Origin: Rhodanobacteraceae bacterium
GTDB taxonomy: Bacteria; Pseudomonadota; Gammaproteobacteria; Xanthomonadales; SZUA-5
Direction of reading: 5' to 3'
DNA length: 64,000 nt
Assembly (NCBI GenBank): GCA_016713135.1
Contig: JADJPR010000023.1
Coordinates: 372,001-436,000, forward strand
This document shows positions 15,822 through 25,212 of this stretch, one piece after another (the stretch's first letter is position 1; each line of letters begins with the position of its first letter). The notes beneath the pieces are model-generated. The model was not told where the DNA came from. It worked only from the letters and a program-made list of their open reading frames with translations, and ran no database searches. The position numbers were made by a program, and so were the translations under genes.

Positions 15822-17276
15822 GCCTTCGGCCACTCGATCCGGATCCTCACGCCACCCAAGGTTGAAGGCTCCGCTGCAATAGTCGCGCCATGCGCCTGCG
15901 CGATCCGGCGGACGATGGCCAGCCCCAATCCGGCGCCACCGGCCGCGCGGTTGCGCGAGGCCTCCACGCGGTAGAGGGGTTCGAACAAACGCGGCAGCGC
16001 ATCGGGCGGCACGCCAGGCGCGCTGTCATCGATGCACAACTGCCAGCCGCGCGCCACCGCCTCAAGCGCGACGCGCACGCGGCCACCCGAATCGGTGTAG
16101 CGCGCGCTGTTGGTCAGCAAATTTCCCAGCAACTGCGCAACACGCCCAGCATCGGCGCGGACTGGCACATGCCGGCGGCAGGTCGGCGTCAACCGCGAGG
16201 CCCGCCCGCTGCAGCGCCGCGGAATGCGCGGCCACCGAATCGCGCAGGCACTCGGCGAGGTCGCAGGACTCAAAGCGGTAGGCCAGCGCGCCGGCATCCG
16301 CCAGCGACAGCTGGTAGAGATCGTCCACCAGGCGCGACAGGCGCTCGGCTTCGCCCGCGAGCGAGCGCACCGCGGCGCGGTCGAAGGGCCGCACGCCATC
16401 CTCCAGCGCCTCCAGCTCGGCGCGGATCACCGCCACCGGCGTGCGCAACTCATGGCTGATCTCGGCGGTCCAGCGCTGGCGCGCCTCGCGGTTCTGCTCC
16501 AGGGTGGCCGCCATTGCATCGAAATCGCGCGCCAGCTCGCCGATCTCATCGCCGCGCTCGCTGGCGATGCGCGCAGCGTAGTTGCCGGCAGCGATCTCGC
16601 GCGTGCGCGCCGCCATCTGCCGCAGCGGGTGCGCGGTGCGGCGCGCCAGAACCACGCCGGTACGCAATTGGGACTGCGCGAAAGCCAGGTCCCACTCGCT
16701 TTCCAGCCGTGGCAGTGGCAGGAAATGCAGACTGCCGACCACCGCGCCGTCCACTTCGATCGGCAGCTCCAGCGCGCCGGGCCAGGGCTCGGGCGGGCCG
16801 ATGACCGGGATCGATGGTGCGTCGTAGCCCCCGTAGCGGCGGCGCGGGCCCTCGTCCTGCAGGGCGCCAGGGGGCGGCAATGGCGGGCGTCCCGCGCCGC
16901 CATCGCGACCGGGCGGTCCCATCCGTGGCGGCCGCTCGCGCGGTGGACGATCCTGCGGCGGCGGCGGCAGCTCAGCCCCGCGGCCGCCGCCCAAAGCCTG
17001 GTCGACCAGCCAGCGGAAGCGCATCGGATTGCGCCGGATGCGTTTCCAGCCACCGGCCTCGCGGTACTCACCGGCCAATGCCGGCAACAGCCCCTGCGCG
17101 CGCTCGCGGTCGATCTGGTTCACGTACTCCAGCAGGCCGCTGCGGAAGGCCTGTTGCTGCACCAGCAGCAACGAACCCACCGCGGCCAGCGTGGCCAATG
17201 CGGTGAGCGCGAACATCCGGTGCCAGAGCTTCAGGCGCAGCATGTGCGCAAGCGCTCGCGCGTTGGTCGTCGCCAT
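15818..17276 (-). pseudogene. baeS: BaeS-like sensor histidine kinase, frameshifted
   Basis: From ATG 17276 (a second ATG at 17243 is possible). A membrane segment (MFALTALATLAAVGSLLLV) is followed by a periplasmic region with a long Pro/Arg/Gly stretch, a HAMP domain (RRTAHPLRQMAARTREIAAGN), a HisKA H-box (TAEISHELRTPVAV), then the N-box and G-boxes (LLGNLLTNSARYTDSGG, GAGLGLAIVRRIAQAHG). The first 380 or so residues and the ATPase core are in different frames; the switch lies at about 16165-16180 and is the same +1 type as in baeR. It stops in the baeR start. The pair would sense envelope stress if intact. Confidence 0.8.
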
Positions 17277-17377
17277 GCGGGGCGGCGACAGCCGGCGGCC
17301 TTCCCTTTGGGCACACACGCCCCTTGCACCAGGCAGCCGTGGATGGGAGAATCCTCGGAATCTCCACAATGGGCCGG

Positions 17378-17980
17378 TCAGCGATGGCGCTCGCGCAGCT
17401 TGGCCGCAACATCGGCCAGTCCGAGGCTCTTGTCGCGCAGCAGCACGGTCAGGTGGTAGATCAGATCCGCGGCCTCGCCGAGCAATGCGTCGGCATCCTG
17501 CGCCACCGCGGCCAAGGCGGTTTCCACACCCTCCTCACCCACCTTCTGCGCGATGCGCCGGGTGCCGGCGTCGAACAGTTTCGTGGTGTAGCTGCCAGCC
17601 GGCCGCTCGCGATGACGCGCCTCGATCAACTTGGCGAGTTCGCCGAGGAAGGCGATATCCGGCCCCGGAAACTCGCCGAAGCAGGTCGTGGTGCCGTTGT
17701 GGCAGGTCGGCCCCTGCGGCCGCGCCAGCACCAGCAGCGTGTCTGCATCGCAGTCCACCGCCACCGACACCAGCGCCAGGAAATGCCCGCTGCTTTCGCC
17801 CTTGGTCCACAGGCGCTGCTTGCTGCGGCTGTAGAAGGTCACATGGCCGCTGCGCCTGGTCTGCGCCAGCGCTTCCTCGTTCATGTAGCCGAGCATCAGC
17901 ACCAGGCCGCTGTCGGCGTCCTGCACGATCGCGGGGATCAGGCCTTTGGACCAGTCGGGGGTGGTGGCGGGGGTGGTCAT
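17378..17980 (-). CDS. hisI: Bifunctional phosphoribosyl-AMP cyclohydrolase / phosphoribosyl-ATP pyrophosphatase
   Basis: 200 residues, the HisIE fusion typical of gammaproteobacteria. Residues 1-115 are the HisI part: LMLGYMNEEAL, WTKGESSGH, zinc/magnesium ligands in DCDADTLL and CHNGTTTCF. Residues about 120-200 are HisE: KVGEEGVETALAA and EAADLIYHLTVLL. It performs steps two and three of histidine synthesis. It is the last his gene, 374 bases downstream of hisF and separated from it by repeats, so its expression may depend on read-through of those hairpins. Confidence 0.97.
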   Translation of the reverse strand: MTTPATTPDWSKGLIPAIVQDADSGLVLMLGYMNEEALAQTRRSGHVTFYSRSKQRLWTKGESSGHFLALVSVAVDCDADTLLVLARPQGPTCHNGTTTCFGEFPGPDIAFLGELAKLIEARHRERPAGSYTTKLFDAGTRRIAQKVGEEGVETALAAVAQDADALLGEAADLIYHLTVLLRDKSLGLADVAAKLRERHR

Positions 17981-17995
17981 GAGGCCGGATCTCGA

Positions 17996-18331
17996 GTGGG
18001 GGGTGGGGGTGGGGGGGGTTTGGGCAGCAGCCGCACGCCGCAGCCTGTGAGAGTTCCGGTGCCCCCGCCCGGTGCGCTTGTTCGCGCATCGAACCGTGAC
18101 TCTCGCAAGATCGCGGCTGGCAGGGGGGGGGCAGCTCCCCCCCCGCCTTGCTCCGCTCCTTTGCGTCCCTTGGCCCCACGGTCGCGTTCCGGGGCTGAAA
18201 ATTTGGAATCAACACCTTGGGCATGTTCGGTCGGCGGGCTTTCACCGGCCGTCGCCAAGAGATCAAGGCTTCGGGTTCCCGTTGCTGCCCACAACCCACA
18301 ACCCAGAACCCAGAACCCAGAACCCAGAACC
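17996..18331. repeat. Composite repeat between hisF and hisI
   Basis: The 374-base gap holds, in order: a G-rich tract (17996-18020), a reversed REP-like core (18056-18110, with GGTGCGCTTGTTCGCGCATC), a G9/C8 hairpin closed by CAGCT (18123-18145), a single TCCTTTGCGTCCCT word, and seven tandem words of type ACAACCC / AGAACCC (about 18291-18331). A left arm matching the last words is not evident. No gene is supported in the gap. Confidence 0.7.
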
Positions 18332-18354
18332 GAACTGGCCAAACAACCCTCCCG

Positions 18355-19122
18355 TCAAGGACGGATCTCGATTCCGCGCTCGATCAACGCCCGCTTCAAG
18401 TCCGGGATCGCGATGGCCCCCGAGTGGAACACGCTGGCCGCCAGCGCGCCATCGACATCCGCCTGTTCGAACACATCGGCGAAGTGCTCGACGGCACCCG
18501 CGCCACCGGAAGCAATCAGCGGCACCTTGCACAGCGCGCGCACGGACTTGAGCTGTTTCAGGTCGAAACCCTGGCGCACGCCGTCGACGTTCATGCAGTT
18601 GAGGACGATCTCGCCGGCGCCGCGCTGCTGCACTTCGACCACCCAGTCGAGCGTGCGGCGGGCCAGTTCGCGCGCCTTGTCGGGATCGCCGGTGTACTGG
18701 TTGACGCGGTATTCGCCTTCGAACTCGCGGCTGTCGATGCCGACCACGATGCACTGTGCGCCGAACTCGGCGGACAGCGCGTCGATCAGTTCCGGGTTCT
18801 CCAGCGCGGGCGAGTTCACCGAGATCTTGTCGGCACCGCCGAACAGCACGGCGCGCGCGTCGGCCACGCTGCGGATGCCGCCGGCGACGCAGAACGGGAT
18901 GTCGATGGTGCGCGCCACCCGCTCCACCCAGCCGCGGTCCACGCTGCGGCCCTGCGGGCTCGCGGTGATGTCGTAGAACACCAGCTCGTCGGCGCCGGCA
19001 TCGCGATAGCGCAAGGCCAGGTCGAGGATCTCGCCCATCACCACATGGTCGCGGAAGCGCACGCCCTTGACCACCTGGCCATCGCGCACGTCGAGGCAGG
19101 GAATGATCCGGCGCGCGATCAT
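18355..19122 (-). CDS. hisF: Imidazole glycerol phosphate synthase, cyclase subunit
   Basis: 255 residues. Makes IGP and AICAR from PRFAR using ammonia from HisH. The barrel residues are visible: catalytic Asp in CLDVRDGQVVKGV, phosphate-binding FCVAGGIRSV and LIASGGAGAVEHF, and the second catalytic Asp in NCMNVDGVRQGFD. It overlaps hisA by 4 bases (start 19122, hisA stop 19119), so the two are translationally coupled. Full length. Confidence 0.97.
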   Translation of the reverse strand: MIARRIIPCLDVRDGQVVKGVRFRDHVVMGEILDLALRYRDAGADELVFYDITASPQGRSVDRGWVERVARTIDIPFCVAGGIRSVADARAVLFGGADKISVNSPALENPELIDALSAEFGAQCIVVGIDSREFEGEYRVNQYTGDPDKARELARRTLDWVVEVQQRGAGEIVLNCMNVDGVRQGFDLKQLKSVRALCKVPLIASGGAGAVEHFADVFEQADVDGALAASVFHSGAIAIPDLKRALIERGIEIRP

Positions 19123-19844
19123 GCGAGCGCCTCGGCGAGGGTGAAACGCCCGTCGAGCAGCGCCTTGCCGATGACCACGCCGGCCGCGCCAATGCCGCGC
19201 AGCGCGGCCAGGTCTTCAAGGCCCTGGACACCGCCGGAAGCAAGGATCGACACCTCCGGCGCGAGCGCCTGCAGATGGCGATACAGATCGACATTCGGCC
19301 CGGCCAGCATGCCGTCGCGATCGATGTCGGTGACCAGGAAGTGCTGGAAGCCTTCGGCGGCATAGCCGGCCAGCAGTCCGTCCAGGGTGGACGTCTCCAG
19401 CGTGCGCCAGCCGGCCGTGGCCACGCGGAACACGCCGGTGTCGTCGGCGCGCGCATCCAGCGCCAGCGTCAGGCTGTCCGCGCCATAGCGCCAGCGCAGC
19501 GCACGCACCGTTTCCGGCTCGCGCACACACAGGCTGCCGATCACCACGCGCGAGACGCCGGCATCGACGAAGCGCTGGTAGTCGGCCTCATTGCGCACGC
19601 CGCCGCCGGCCTGCACGCGGATGCCGACATGCGTGGCGATTCGTTCGATGGCTGCCAGATTGGCGCTGTCGCCCGAGCGCGCGCCGTCCAGGTCGACCAC
19701 GTGCAGCCACTGCGCGCCGGCATCGGCATAGGCCTGCGCCAGCGCGAGTGGGTCCTGGGCGTAGCGCTGCTCGCGGTCGTAGTCGCCTTTCTGCAGGCGC
19801 ACCACCAGGCCGCCGCGCAGGTCGATGGCGGGGAAAATGATCAT
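19119..19844 (-). CDS. hisA: ProFAR isomerase
   Basis: 241 residues from the ATG at 19844 (MIIFPAIDLRGG). Opens the ribose ring of ProFAR to give PRFAR. Catalytic Asp8 in AIDLRGG and Asp in TDIDRDGML are present, as are phosphate loops VQAGGGVRNEADY and ILASGGVQGLEDL. Its start overlaps the hisH stop by 4 bases. Typical length and a barrel paralogous to HisF. Confidence 0.97.
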   Translation of the reverse strand: MIIFPAIDLRGGLVVRLQKGDYDREQRYAQDPLALAQAYADAGAQWLHVVDLDGARSGDSANLAAIERIATHVGIRVQAGGGVRNEADYQRFVDAGVSRVVIGSLCVREPETVRALRWRYGADSLTLALDARADDTGVFRVATAGWRTLETSTLDGLLAGYAAEGFQHFLVTDIDRDGMLAGPNVDLYRHLQALAPEVSILASGGVQGLEDLAALRGIGAAGVVIGKALLDGRFTLAEALA

Positions 19845-20470
19845 GCCGGCAGGTCCCCCGGACCGAGGTTGAGGAAGTTGCGCAGCAAGCGCGCGCCGAC
19901 CGCCGCCGAGCGCTCGGGGTGGAACTGCGCGCCCATGAAGTTGCCGCACGCCACGATCGCCGAAAAGCGCTGGCCGTGCTCGCAGGCCATCAGCGTCAGC
20001 GCGCTCTCGGCCACCGCAAAACTGTGCACGAAATAGGCGTAATCGCTGCGGCCCAGGCCCGCGACCAGCGGGTGGTCGCGACACGGGATCAGCGCATTCC
20101 AACCCATGTGCGGGATGCGCACCCCGGGCGATTCGGGCAGGCGGCGGATGTCACCGGGGAGGATGGAGAGGCATTCCACAGCGCCCGACGCGTCCCCGCC
20201 CTCCTCCGACCCCTCGAACAGCAACTGCATCCCGAGGCAGATCCCCAGCACCGGCTGGGTCAGCGTGGGCAGGCGCTCGGCGAGGCCCAGCGCGTGCAGC
20301 TCGCGCATCGCCGCGGCGGCCGAGCCCACGCCCGGCAGCAGCACGCGCGGCGCGGCGCGGATCACGTCCCAGTCGCGGCTGACGCTGACGCTGGCCTGCG
20401 CGCGTTCCAGCGCGGCGACCACCGATCCGATGTTGGCCACGCCCGAGTCGACCACCACGACTGTGCTCAC
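19841..20470 (-). CDS. hisH: Imidazole glycerol phosphate synthase, glutamine amidotransferase subunit
   Basis: 209 residues from a GTG that overlaps the hisB stop (GTGA). Releases ammonia from glutamine for HisF. VVVVDSGVANIGS starts the protein, the nucleophile is in LGICLGMQLLFEGS, and the His-Glu pair is in GAQFHPERSAAVG. A longer upstream frame exists but it runs through hisB and has no ribosome site. Confidence 0.96.
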   Translation of the reverse strand: MSTVVVVDSGVANIGSVVAALERAQASVSVSRDWDVIRAAPRVLLPGVGSAAAAMRELHALGLAERLPTLTQPVLGICLGMQLLFEGSEEGGDASGAVECLSILPGDIRRLPESPGVRIPHMGWNALIPCRDHPLVAGLGRSDYAYFVHSFAVAESALTLMACEHGQRFSAIVACGNFMGAQFHPERSAAVGARLLRNFLNLGPGDLPA

Positions 20471-21528
20471 AGCACGCCCTTGGTGCTCGGCAGCACGTCG
20501 CCTTCGCGGCGGAAGGCCTGGCGGAAAGTGCGCGCGACCGCCTTGAAGCAGGCCTCGACCATGTGGTGCGCGTTGTCGCCCTGGACCGTCAGGTGCAGGT
20601 TGGCGCCGAGGGTGTCGCAAAGAGAGCGGAAGAAGTGCGGCACCAGCTCGGTCGGCAGCTCGCCGACGCGCTCGCGCGGGAAGCGACCGTCGAACTCCAG
20701 CCAGGCGCGGCCGGAGAGATCGAGCGCGGCGCTGGCGAGCGTTTCGTCCATCGGCAGCGTGAAGCCGTAGCGGCCGATCCCGCGCTTGTCGCCGAGCGCC
20801 TGGCGCAGCGCCTGGCCCAGCGCCAGCGCCGAGTCCTCCACCGTGTGGTGCTCGTCGATGTGCAGGTCGCCGGCGCACTTGAGCCTGAGGCCGAAGCCGC
20901 CATGCTTGCCGAGTTGCTCCAGCATGTGGTCGAAGAAACCCAGGCCCGTGCTGATCTCCGGCGCGGCCTCCGCGTCCAGGTCCACACTGACCTCGATGCG
21001 GGTCTCCTTGGTATTGCGCTGCACCGTCGCCGTGCGCGGCGCATCCAGCAACTGGCGCGCGATCTGCGGCCAGGAGAGGCCGGTCGGCCCGCAGCGGATA
21101 CCCGCCACGCCGAGGTTCTGCGCGAACTGGAGATCGGTGTCGCGATCGCCAATCACCGCGCTGCGCGAACGGTCCCAGGATGGGTCGGCGAGGTAGTCCA
21201 GCATCATCCCGACCTTGGGCTTGCGCGTGTCGCTCGCTTCATGCGCAAAGTGGCGGTCGATGCGGATCGCCGCGAAGCGGATGCCCTGCGATTCCAGGAT
21301 GTGCAGCAGCAGGTTCTGCGGCGGCCAGAAGGTGTCCTCCGGAAAGCTCGCGGTGCCCAGCCCGTCCTGGTTGCTGACCATCACCAGCTCATAGCCGGCA
21401 TCCGCCAGCCGTTTGAGCGGCACGATCATGTCCGGCAGCAGCCGGAACTTCTCGATCGAATCGATCTGCTCGTCGGCCGGCTCCTCGATCAGGGTGCCGT
21501 CGCGGTCAATGAAGAGAATCTTGCGCAT
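20467..21528 (-). CDS. hisB: Bifunctional histidinol-phosphatase / imidazoleglycerol-phosphate dehydratase
   Basis: 353 residues, the fused enterobacterial-type HisB. Residues 1-165 are a HAD phosphatase (FIDRDGTLIEEPAD, MVSNQDGLGT, GDRDTDLQFAQNLG). Residues about 170-353 are the dehydratase with its two HHxxE metal motifs, DEHHTVEDSAL and DNAHHMVEACFKA. It catalyses steps six and eight of the pathway. Its presence makes the separate HisN-like phosphatase at 50693 unnecessary for histidine. hisC lies 319 bases upstream, with a repeat element between. Confidence 0.97.
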   Translation of the reverse strand: MRKILFIDRDGTLIEEPADEQIDSIEKFRLLPDMIVPLKRLADAGYELVMVSNQDGLGTASFPEDTFWPPQNLLLHILESQGIRFAAIRIDRHFAHEASDTRKPKVGMMLDYLADPSWDRSRSAVIGDRDTDLQFAQNLGVAGIRCGPTGLSWPQIARQLLDAPRTATVQRNTKETRIEVSVDLDAEAAPEISTGLGFFDHMLEQLGKHGGFGLRLKCAGDLHIDEHHTVEDSALALGQALRQALGDKRGIGRYGFTLPMDETLASAALDLSGRAWLEFDGRFPRERVGELPTELVPHFFRSLCDTLGANLHLTVQGDNAHHMVEACFKAVARTFRQAFRREGDVLPSTKGVL

Positions 21529-21550
21529 GAGGGTCCGGGAAATTGGTTAA

Positions 21551-21831
21551 ACGCGGAGACGCAGAGAACGCGGAGAAAGCAGAGAAGCAGAGAAAAGCAG
21601 AGTGAAATGGATGCGTGGATTCAGCATTCTGGCTCGGGGCAATGGCTGGGCGATCGTGGGTGTATGTTTCGCTCGAAACTTTTCGACGCCGTGGCGCAGC
21701 GGCAATTGGAAGTGTTTTTCTCCGCGCTCCCTCCGCGCCCTTTGCGTGTCCGCGTTGAACACATCGTCCTGCCATCTGCCATCCCGCCAATGACTTAACG
21801 ATCTCCTCTGCGCCCTCCGCGTCTCCGCGTT
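21551..21831. repeat. Word-repeat hairpin, CGGAGA/GCAGAG family
   Basis: The left arm (21551-21604) is built from words such as ACGCGGAG, ACGCAGAG and AAGCAGAG. The right arm (21803-21831) is the complementary CTCTGCG, CTCCGCG, TCTCCGCG. A third partial arm lies in the spacer (about 21716-21760, CTCCGCGC and CCTCCGCGCC). It separates hisC from hisB, so it lies inside the his transcript. Confidence 0.8.
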
Positions 21832-21847
21832 GAACAAGGGCAGCGGC

Positions 21848-22906
21848 TCACGAGAGCCCCGACAGGAACCGGTCGTTTTCCGCGGGCGTGCCGACGCTGA
21901 CGCGCAGGCAGCCGGCGAGGCCGAGGTAGTGGCTGACGTCGCGCACGATGACGCCGCGGTCGAGCAGTTGCTGCCAGATCGCGTGGGCATCGTCCACGCG
22001 GAAGACCAGGAAGTTGGCGGCGCTGGGCCACACGTCGCGGATGGCCGGATGCGCCGCGAGCGCCTCGGCCAGCCGCTCACGCTCGGCCTTGGCCTGCGCC
22101 AGGTGGGCCGCGCGCGCCGCACGGGCGGCGTCGGTGAATGCAGACATCGCCGCAGCGACGCAGGGCGTGGGCAGCGGATACGGCGCCATGATCCGGCGGA
22201 TCAGGCCGATGATTTCGGGCGATGCAATCAGCGCCCCGAGGCGCGCGCCGGCCAGCCCGTAGGCCTTCGACAGCGTGCGCAGCACGGCGAGGTTCGGGTG
22301 TGCATCCAGCAGCGTGGTCGCCGATGCGCGGCCGGCGAATTCGACGTAAGCCTCGTCGACCACCACCAGCGCGCGGTCCTGCAGTGCCAGCGCCAGGTCT
22401 CGCACCTTCGCCAGCGGCACATCGCCGCCGGTCGGATTGTTCGGCGCGCAGACGAACACCAGCTTGACCGGCTGCTCCAACTCCGTCTGCAGGATGGCGT
22501 CCACATCGAGCGCGAAATCGCGGGCCGGATCGAGCGGCACCGTCACGACACCCGCACCCTGCACGCCCGCCGCGACCGCATACATGCCGAAGGTCGGCGG
22601 CGAAATCAGCACGGCGTCCTCGCCGGCACGGCAGAAGGCGCGCACCAGCAGGTCGATCGCCTCATCGCTGCCGCGGCCGACGAAGAGCTGCGAAGGGCTC
22701 ACGCCATAGTCGTCGGCCAGCGCCGCGAGCAGCGCCGCGGGCTGCGGATCCGGATAGCGGTTCAGGCCGAGTGCGTCTTGCTCAAAGGGCGCATACGGCG
22801 ACTCGTTGGCATTCAGCATCACCGCCGCCCTGCCCGCCTCCATCCGCGCCGAGCTGTAGGGTTTGAGCGACAGCAGCTCCGGCCGCGCCAGTGCGAGCAC
22901 GCTCAC
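21848..22906 (-). CDS. hisC: Histidinol-phosphate aminotransferase
   Basis: 352 residues, fold-type I aminotransferase of the HisC class. Visible: LNANESPYAPF at the N-terminus, VGRGSDEAIDLLVRAFC, FVCAPNNPTGG, VVDEAYVEFAG and the PLP lysine in TLSKAYGLAGARLG. It converts imidazole acetol phosphate to histidinol phosphate with glutamate. Its start overlaps the hisD stop by 4 bases. The C-terminus ends just after the repeat element's arm begins, without damage. Confidence 0.96.
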   Translation of the reverse strand: MSVLALARPELLSLKPYSSARMEAGRAAVMLNANESPYAPFEQDALGLNRYPDPQPAALLAALADDYGVSPSQLFVGRGSDEAIDLLVRAFCRAGEDAVLISPPTFGMYAVAAGVQGAGVVTVPLDPARDFALDVDAILQTELEQPVKLVFVCAPNNPTGGDVPLAKVRDLALALQDRALVVVDEAYVEFAGRASATTLLDAHPNLAVLRTLSKAYGLAGARLGALIASPEIIGLIRRIMAPYPLPTPCVAAAMSAFTDAARAARAAHLAQAKAERERLAEALAAHPAIRDVWPSAANFLVFRVDDAHAIWQQLLDRGVIVRDVSHYLGLAGCLRVSVGTPAENDRFLSGLS

Positions 22907-24240
22907 GGCCGGCCCTCGCTGGCGATCGCGCGCAGACGGAGTTGCACCGCCAGCGCGTGCGCGGAGAGGCCCTCGGCGTTGGCCAGCGTGATCGCGGCCG
23001 GGCCGATGCCCTTCAGGCCATCGGCGCTGGCTTCCTGCACCGTCACCAGCTTCTGGAAGGACTGCACCGACAATCCGCTCCAGGTGCGCGCATGGCCGTA
23101 GGTGGGCAGCACGTGGTTGGTGCCGCTGGTGTAGTCGCCCAGCGACTCGGGCGTATAGCGGCCGAGGAAGATCGAGCCCGCATTCTCCACCGACAGCATC
23201 AGTCGGCGCGGATCGGCCACATTGAGGATCAGATGCTCCGGCGCGTAGGCATTCGACACCTCGACCGCCTGCACCAGGTCGTCGACCAGGATCGCGCGGC
23301 TGTGCGCCAGCGCCAGGTCCGCATGGCCGGCGCGCGACAGCGTGGCAAGCAGTTCCTGCAGCGCCTCATCGACCGCTTCGACCAGTTCCATGCTCGGCGT
23401 GACCAGCAGCGCCTGCGAATCGTGTCCATGCTCGGCCTGCGACAGCAGGTCGGCGGCGACGAACTCGGCATCGGCGATGGCGTCCGCCACCACCAGCACC
23501 TCCGACGGCCCGGCCGGCATGTCGATCGCCGGGCCGCCTGGCAGTTGCGACACGCGCAGCTTGGCGGCCGTGACATAGGCGTTGCCGGGACCGTAGAGCT
23601 TGTCGCAGCGCGGCACGCTGGCCGTACCGAAGGCCATCGCCGCGATCGCCTGCACGCCGCCGAGCTTGTAGACCGTGTCCACGCCGCAGGCACGCGCCGC
23701 GTACAGCACCGCCGGGTCGGCACTGCCGTCCGCGCGCGGCGGGGTGCACAGCACGATCTGGCGGCAGCCCGCCAGCTTGGCCGGCACGCACAGCATCAGC
23801 GCGGTCGACGGCAGCGGCGCGCTGCCTGCCGGCACGTAAAGGCCCACGCGCACCACCGGCAGCGGCAGGCGTTCGCACATCACGCCGGGCGCGGTCGAGA
23901 GCGCGATCGGCTGCGGCCGCGTCTCGCGGTGGAAGCGCTCGATCCGCCGGCGCGAATCGTCGATCGCCCGCTTCAGCTCCTCGCTGAGCGCGGCCTCGGC
24001 CGCGGCGAATTCTGCCGGCGTAACGCCAAACGCCGCCAGTTCGCAGCCGTCATAGCGGCGCGTCAGGGCGCGCAGCGCACTGTCGCCATCGGCGCGCACC
24101 TGGTCGATGATGCGTTCGACGCTGGCGAGCAAATCGGCGCTGGCGCTGCTGGCCGGGCGCGCCAGTGCAGCCTCGCGCTCCGCCGCCGAGGCCCTGGCCC
24201 ACTCGATGCGGGCAAGCTTGCGGAATCCGGTCTGGCTCAT
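22903..24240 (-). CDS. hisD: Histidinol dehydrogenase
   Basis: 445 residues. Zinc enzyme that oxidises histidinol to histidine in two NAD+-dependent steps. Signature residues: FGTASVPRCDKLYGPGNAY, PAGPSEVLVVADA, LLSQAEHGHDSQALLV (zinc Gln and His), NAYAPEHLIL (catalytic Glu-His) and GDYTSGTNHVLPT. Its start overlaps the hisG stop by 4 bases. Full length. Confidence 0.97.
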   Translation of the reverse strand: MSQTGFRKLARIEWARASAAEREAALARPASSASADLLASVERIIDQVRADGDSALRALTRRYDGCELAAFGVTPAEFAAAEAALSEELKRAIDDSRRRIERFHRETRPQPIALSTAPGVMCERLPLPVVRVGLYVPAGSAPLPSTALMLCVPAKLAGCRQIVLCTPPRADGSADPAVLYAARACGVDTVYKLGGVQAIAAMAFGTASVPRCDKLYGPGNAYVTAAKLRVSQLPGGPAIDMPAGPSEVLVVADAIADAEFVAADLLSQAEHGHDSQALLVTPSMELVEAVDEALQELLATLSRAGHADLALAHSRAILVDDLVQAVEVSNAYAPEHLILNVADPRRLMLSVENAGSIFLGRYTPESLGDYTSGTNHVLPTYGHARTWSGLSVQSFQKLVTVQEASADGLKGIGPAAITLANAEGLSAHALAVQLRLRAIASEGRP

Positions 24241-25133
24241 GACAGCATCTTCTCCACCGGCAACACGAGTAGTTGCGTCGCCCCCGCCCGTTTGAGTTCT
24301 TCCAGGTGCGCCCAGCCGATCGCCTCGTGGCAGACCACCTGGACCGACAGCCGCCCGGCCGGCGTATCCAGCCGCGACACCGTGGCCGGGTCGCCCTTCG
24401 GCAGGGCCGCCAGCACCGCCGCCAACTTCGGGGCATCGGTCTGCAGCAGCACCAGCTTGGACTCGCGCACGCGGATCACGCCGTCGATGCGGCGCAGCAG
24501 CAGTTCGCGCAGTTCGGCGCGCTCATCGGCGTAGTCCTGGCGCGAAGCAATCAGCACCGCCTCGCTTTCCAGGATCGACGCCACCTCGCGCAACTGGTTG
24601 GCCACCAGGGTACCGCCGGACTGCACCAGATCGCAGATCAGGTCCGCGGTACCCAGGCGCGGCGCGATTTCCACCGAGCCGTTCAGCACCACGATGTCTG
24701 CCTGCACCTGGTGCTGGCGCAGGTACTGGCCGAGCAGGTTCGGGTAGCTGGTGGCGATGCGCCGGCCCGCCAGGTCCTCCGGGCCAGTCCAGGATTCCTC
24801 CTGCGGCACCGCGATCGACAAACGGCAACGCCCGAAACCGAGTTCGCGAATCTCGGCGAAGGCTGGTTCGGTCACTGCCGGGTCGAGCCCCTGCTCGCTG
24901 GCGACATTGCGCCCGACGATGCCGAGCTCGCAAACGCCCTGAGCGATCAGGCCCGGAATGTCGTCGTCGCGCACCAGCAACAAATCGATCGGCATGGTCT
25001 CGCCGAAGCAGAACAGCTTGTCGCGGCTCTGGCGGAACTTGAGCCCGCAACGGCCGAGCAGATCCTGCGAGGCCTCGGAGAGGCGCCCGGATTTCTGAAC
25101 GGCGATGCGCAGGCGGTCGCGGGGTTTGGTCAT
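24237..25133 (-). CDS. hisG: ATP phosphoribosyltransferase, long form
   Basis: 298 residues, so the long, HisZ-independent form with a C-terminal regulatory domain. First step of histidine synthesis, normally inhibited by histidine. Motifs: RIAVQKSGRLSE, DIPGLIAQGVCELGIVG, RIATSYPNLLGQYL, LNGSVEIAPRLG and ADLICDLVQSGGTL for PRPP binding. The last 75 residues (TVSRLDTPAGRL, VVCHEAIGWAHLEELKRAGA) form the ACT-like domain. It follows the TrpR-like gene by 79 bases, which contain an A-rich word-repeat tract. Confidence 0.97.
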   Translation of the reverse strand: MTKPRDRLRIAVQKSGRLSEASQDLLGRCGLKFRQSRDKLFCFGETMPIDLLLVRDDDIPGLIAQGVCELGIVGRNVASEQGLDPAVTEPAFAEIRELGFGRCRLSIAVPQEESWTGPEDLAGRRIATSYPNLLGQYLRQHQVQADIVVLNGSVEIAPRLGTADLICDLVQSGGTLVANQLREVASILESEAVLIASRQDYADERAELRELLLRRIDGVIRVRESKLVLLQTDAPKLAAVLAALPKGDPATVSRLDTPAGRLSVQVVCHEAIGWAHLEELKRAGATQLLVLPVEKMLS

Positions 25134-25138
25134 TTTTC

Positions 25139-25175
25139 GTCAGTAAAAAGTGAAAAGTAAAACGTAAAAGGGAAG
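25139..25175. repeat. One-armed GTAAAA/GTGAAAA word tract
   Basis: About five tandem A-rich words (GTAAAAA, GTGAAAA, GTAAAAC, GTAAAAG) stand directly before hisG. It resembles the left arm of the element at 13583-13655, but no complementary arm follows. It lies in the leader between the regulator gene and hisG. Confidence 0.6.
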
Positions 25176-25212
25176 AGCGGAGGGGGTGGGCGGGTGAAGC
25201 CCATTAGTGCGC

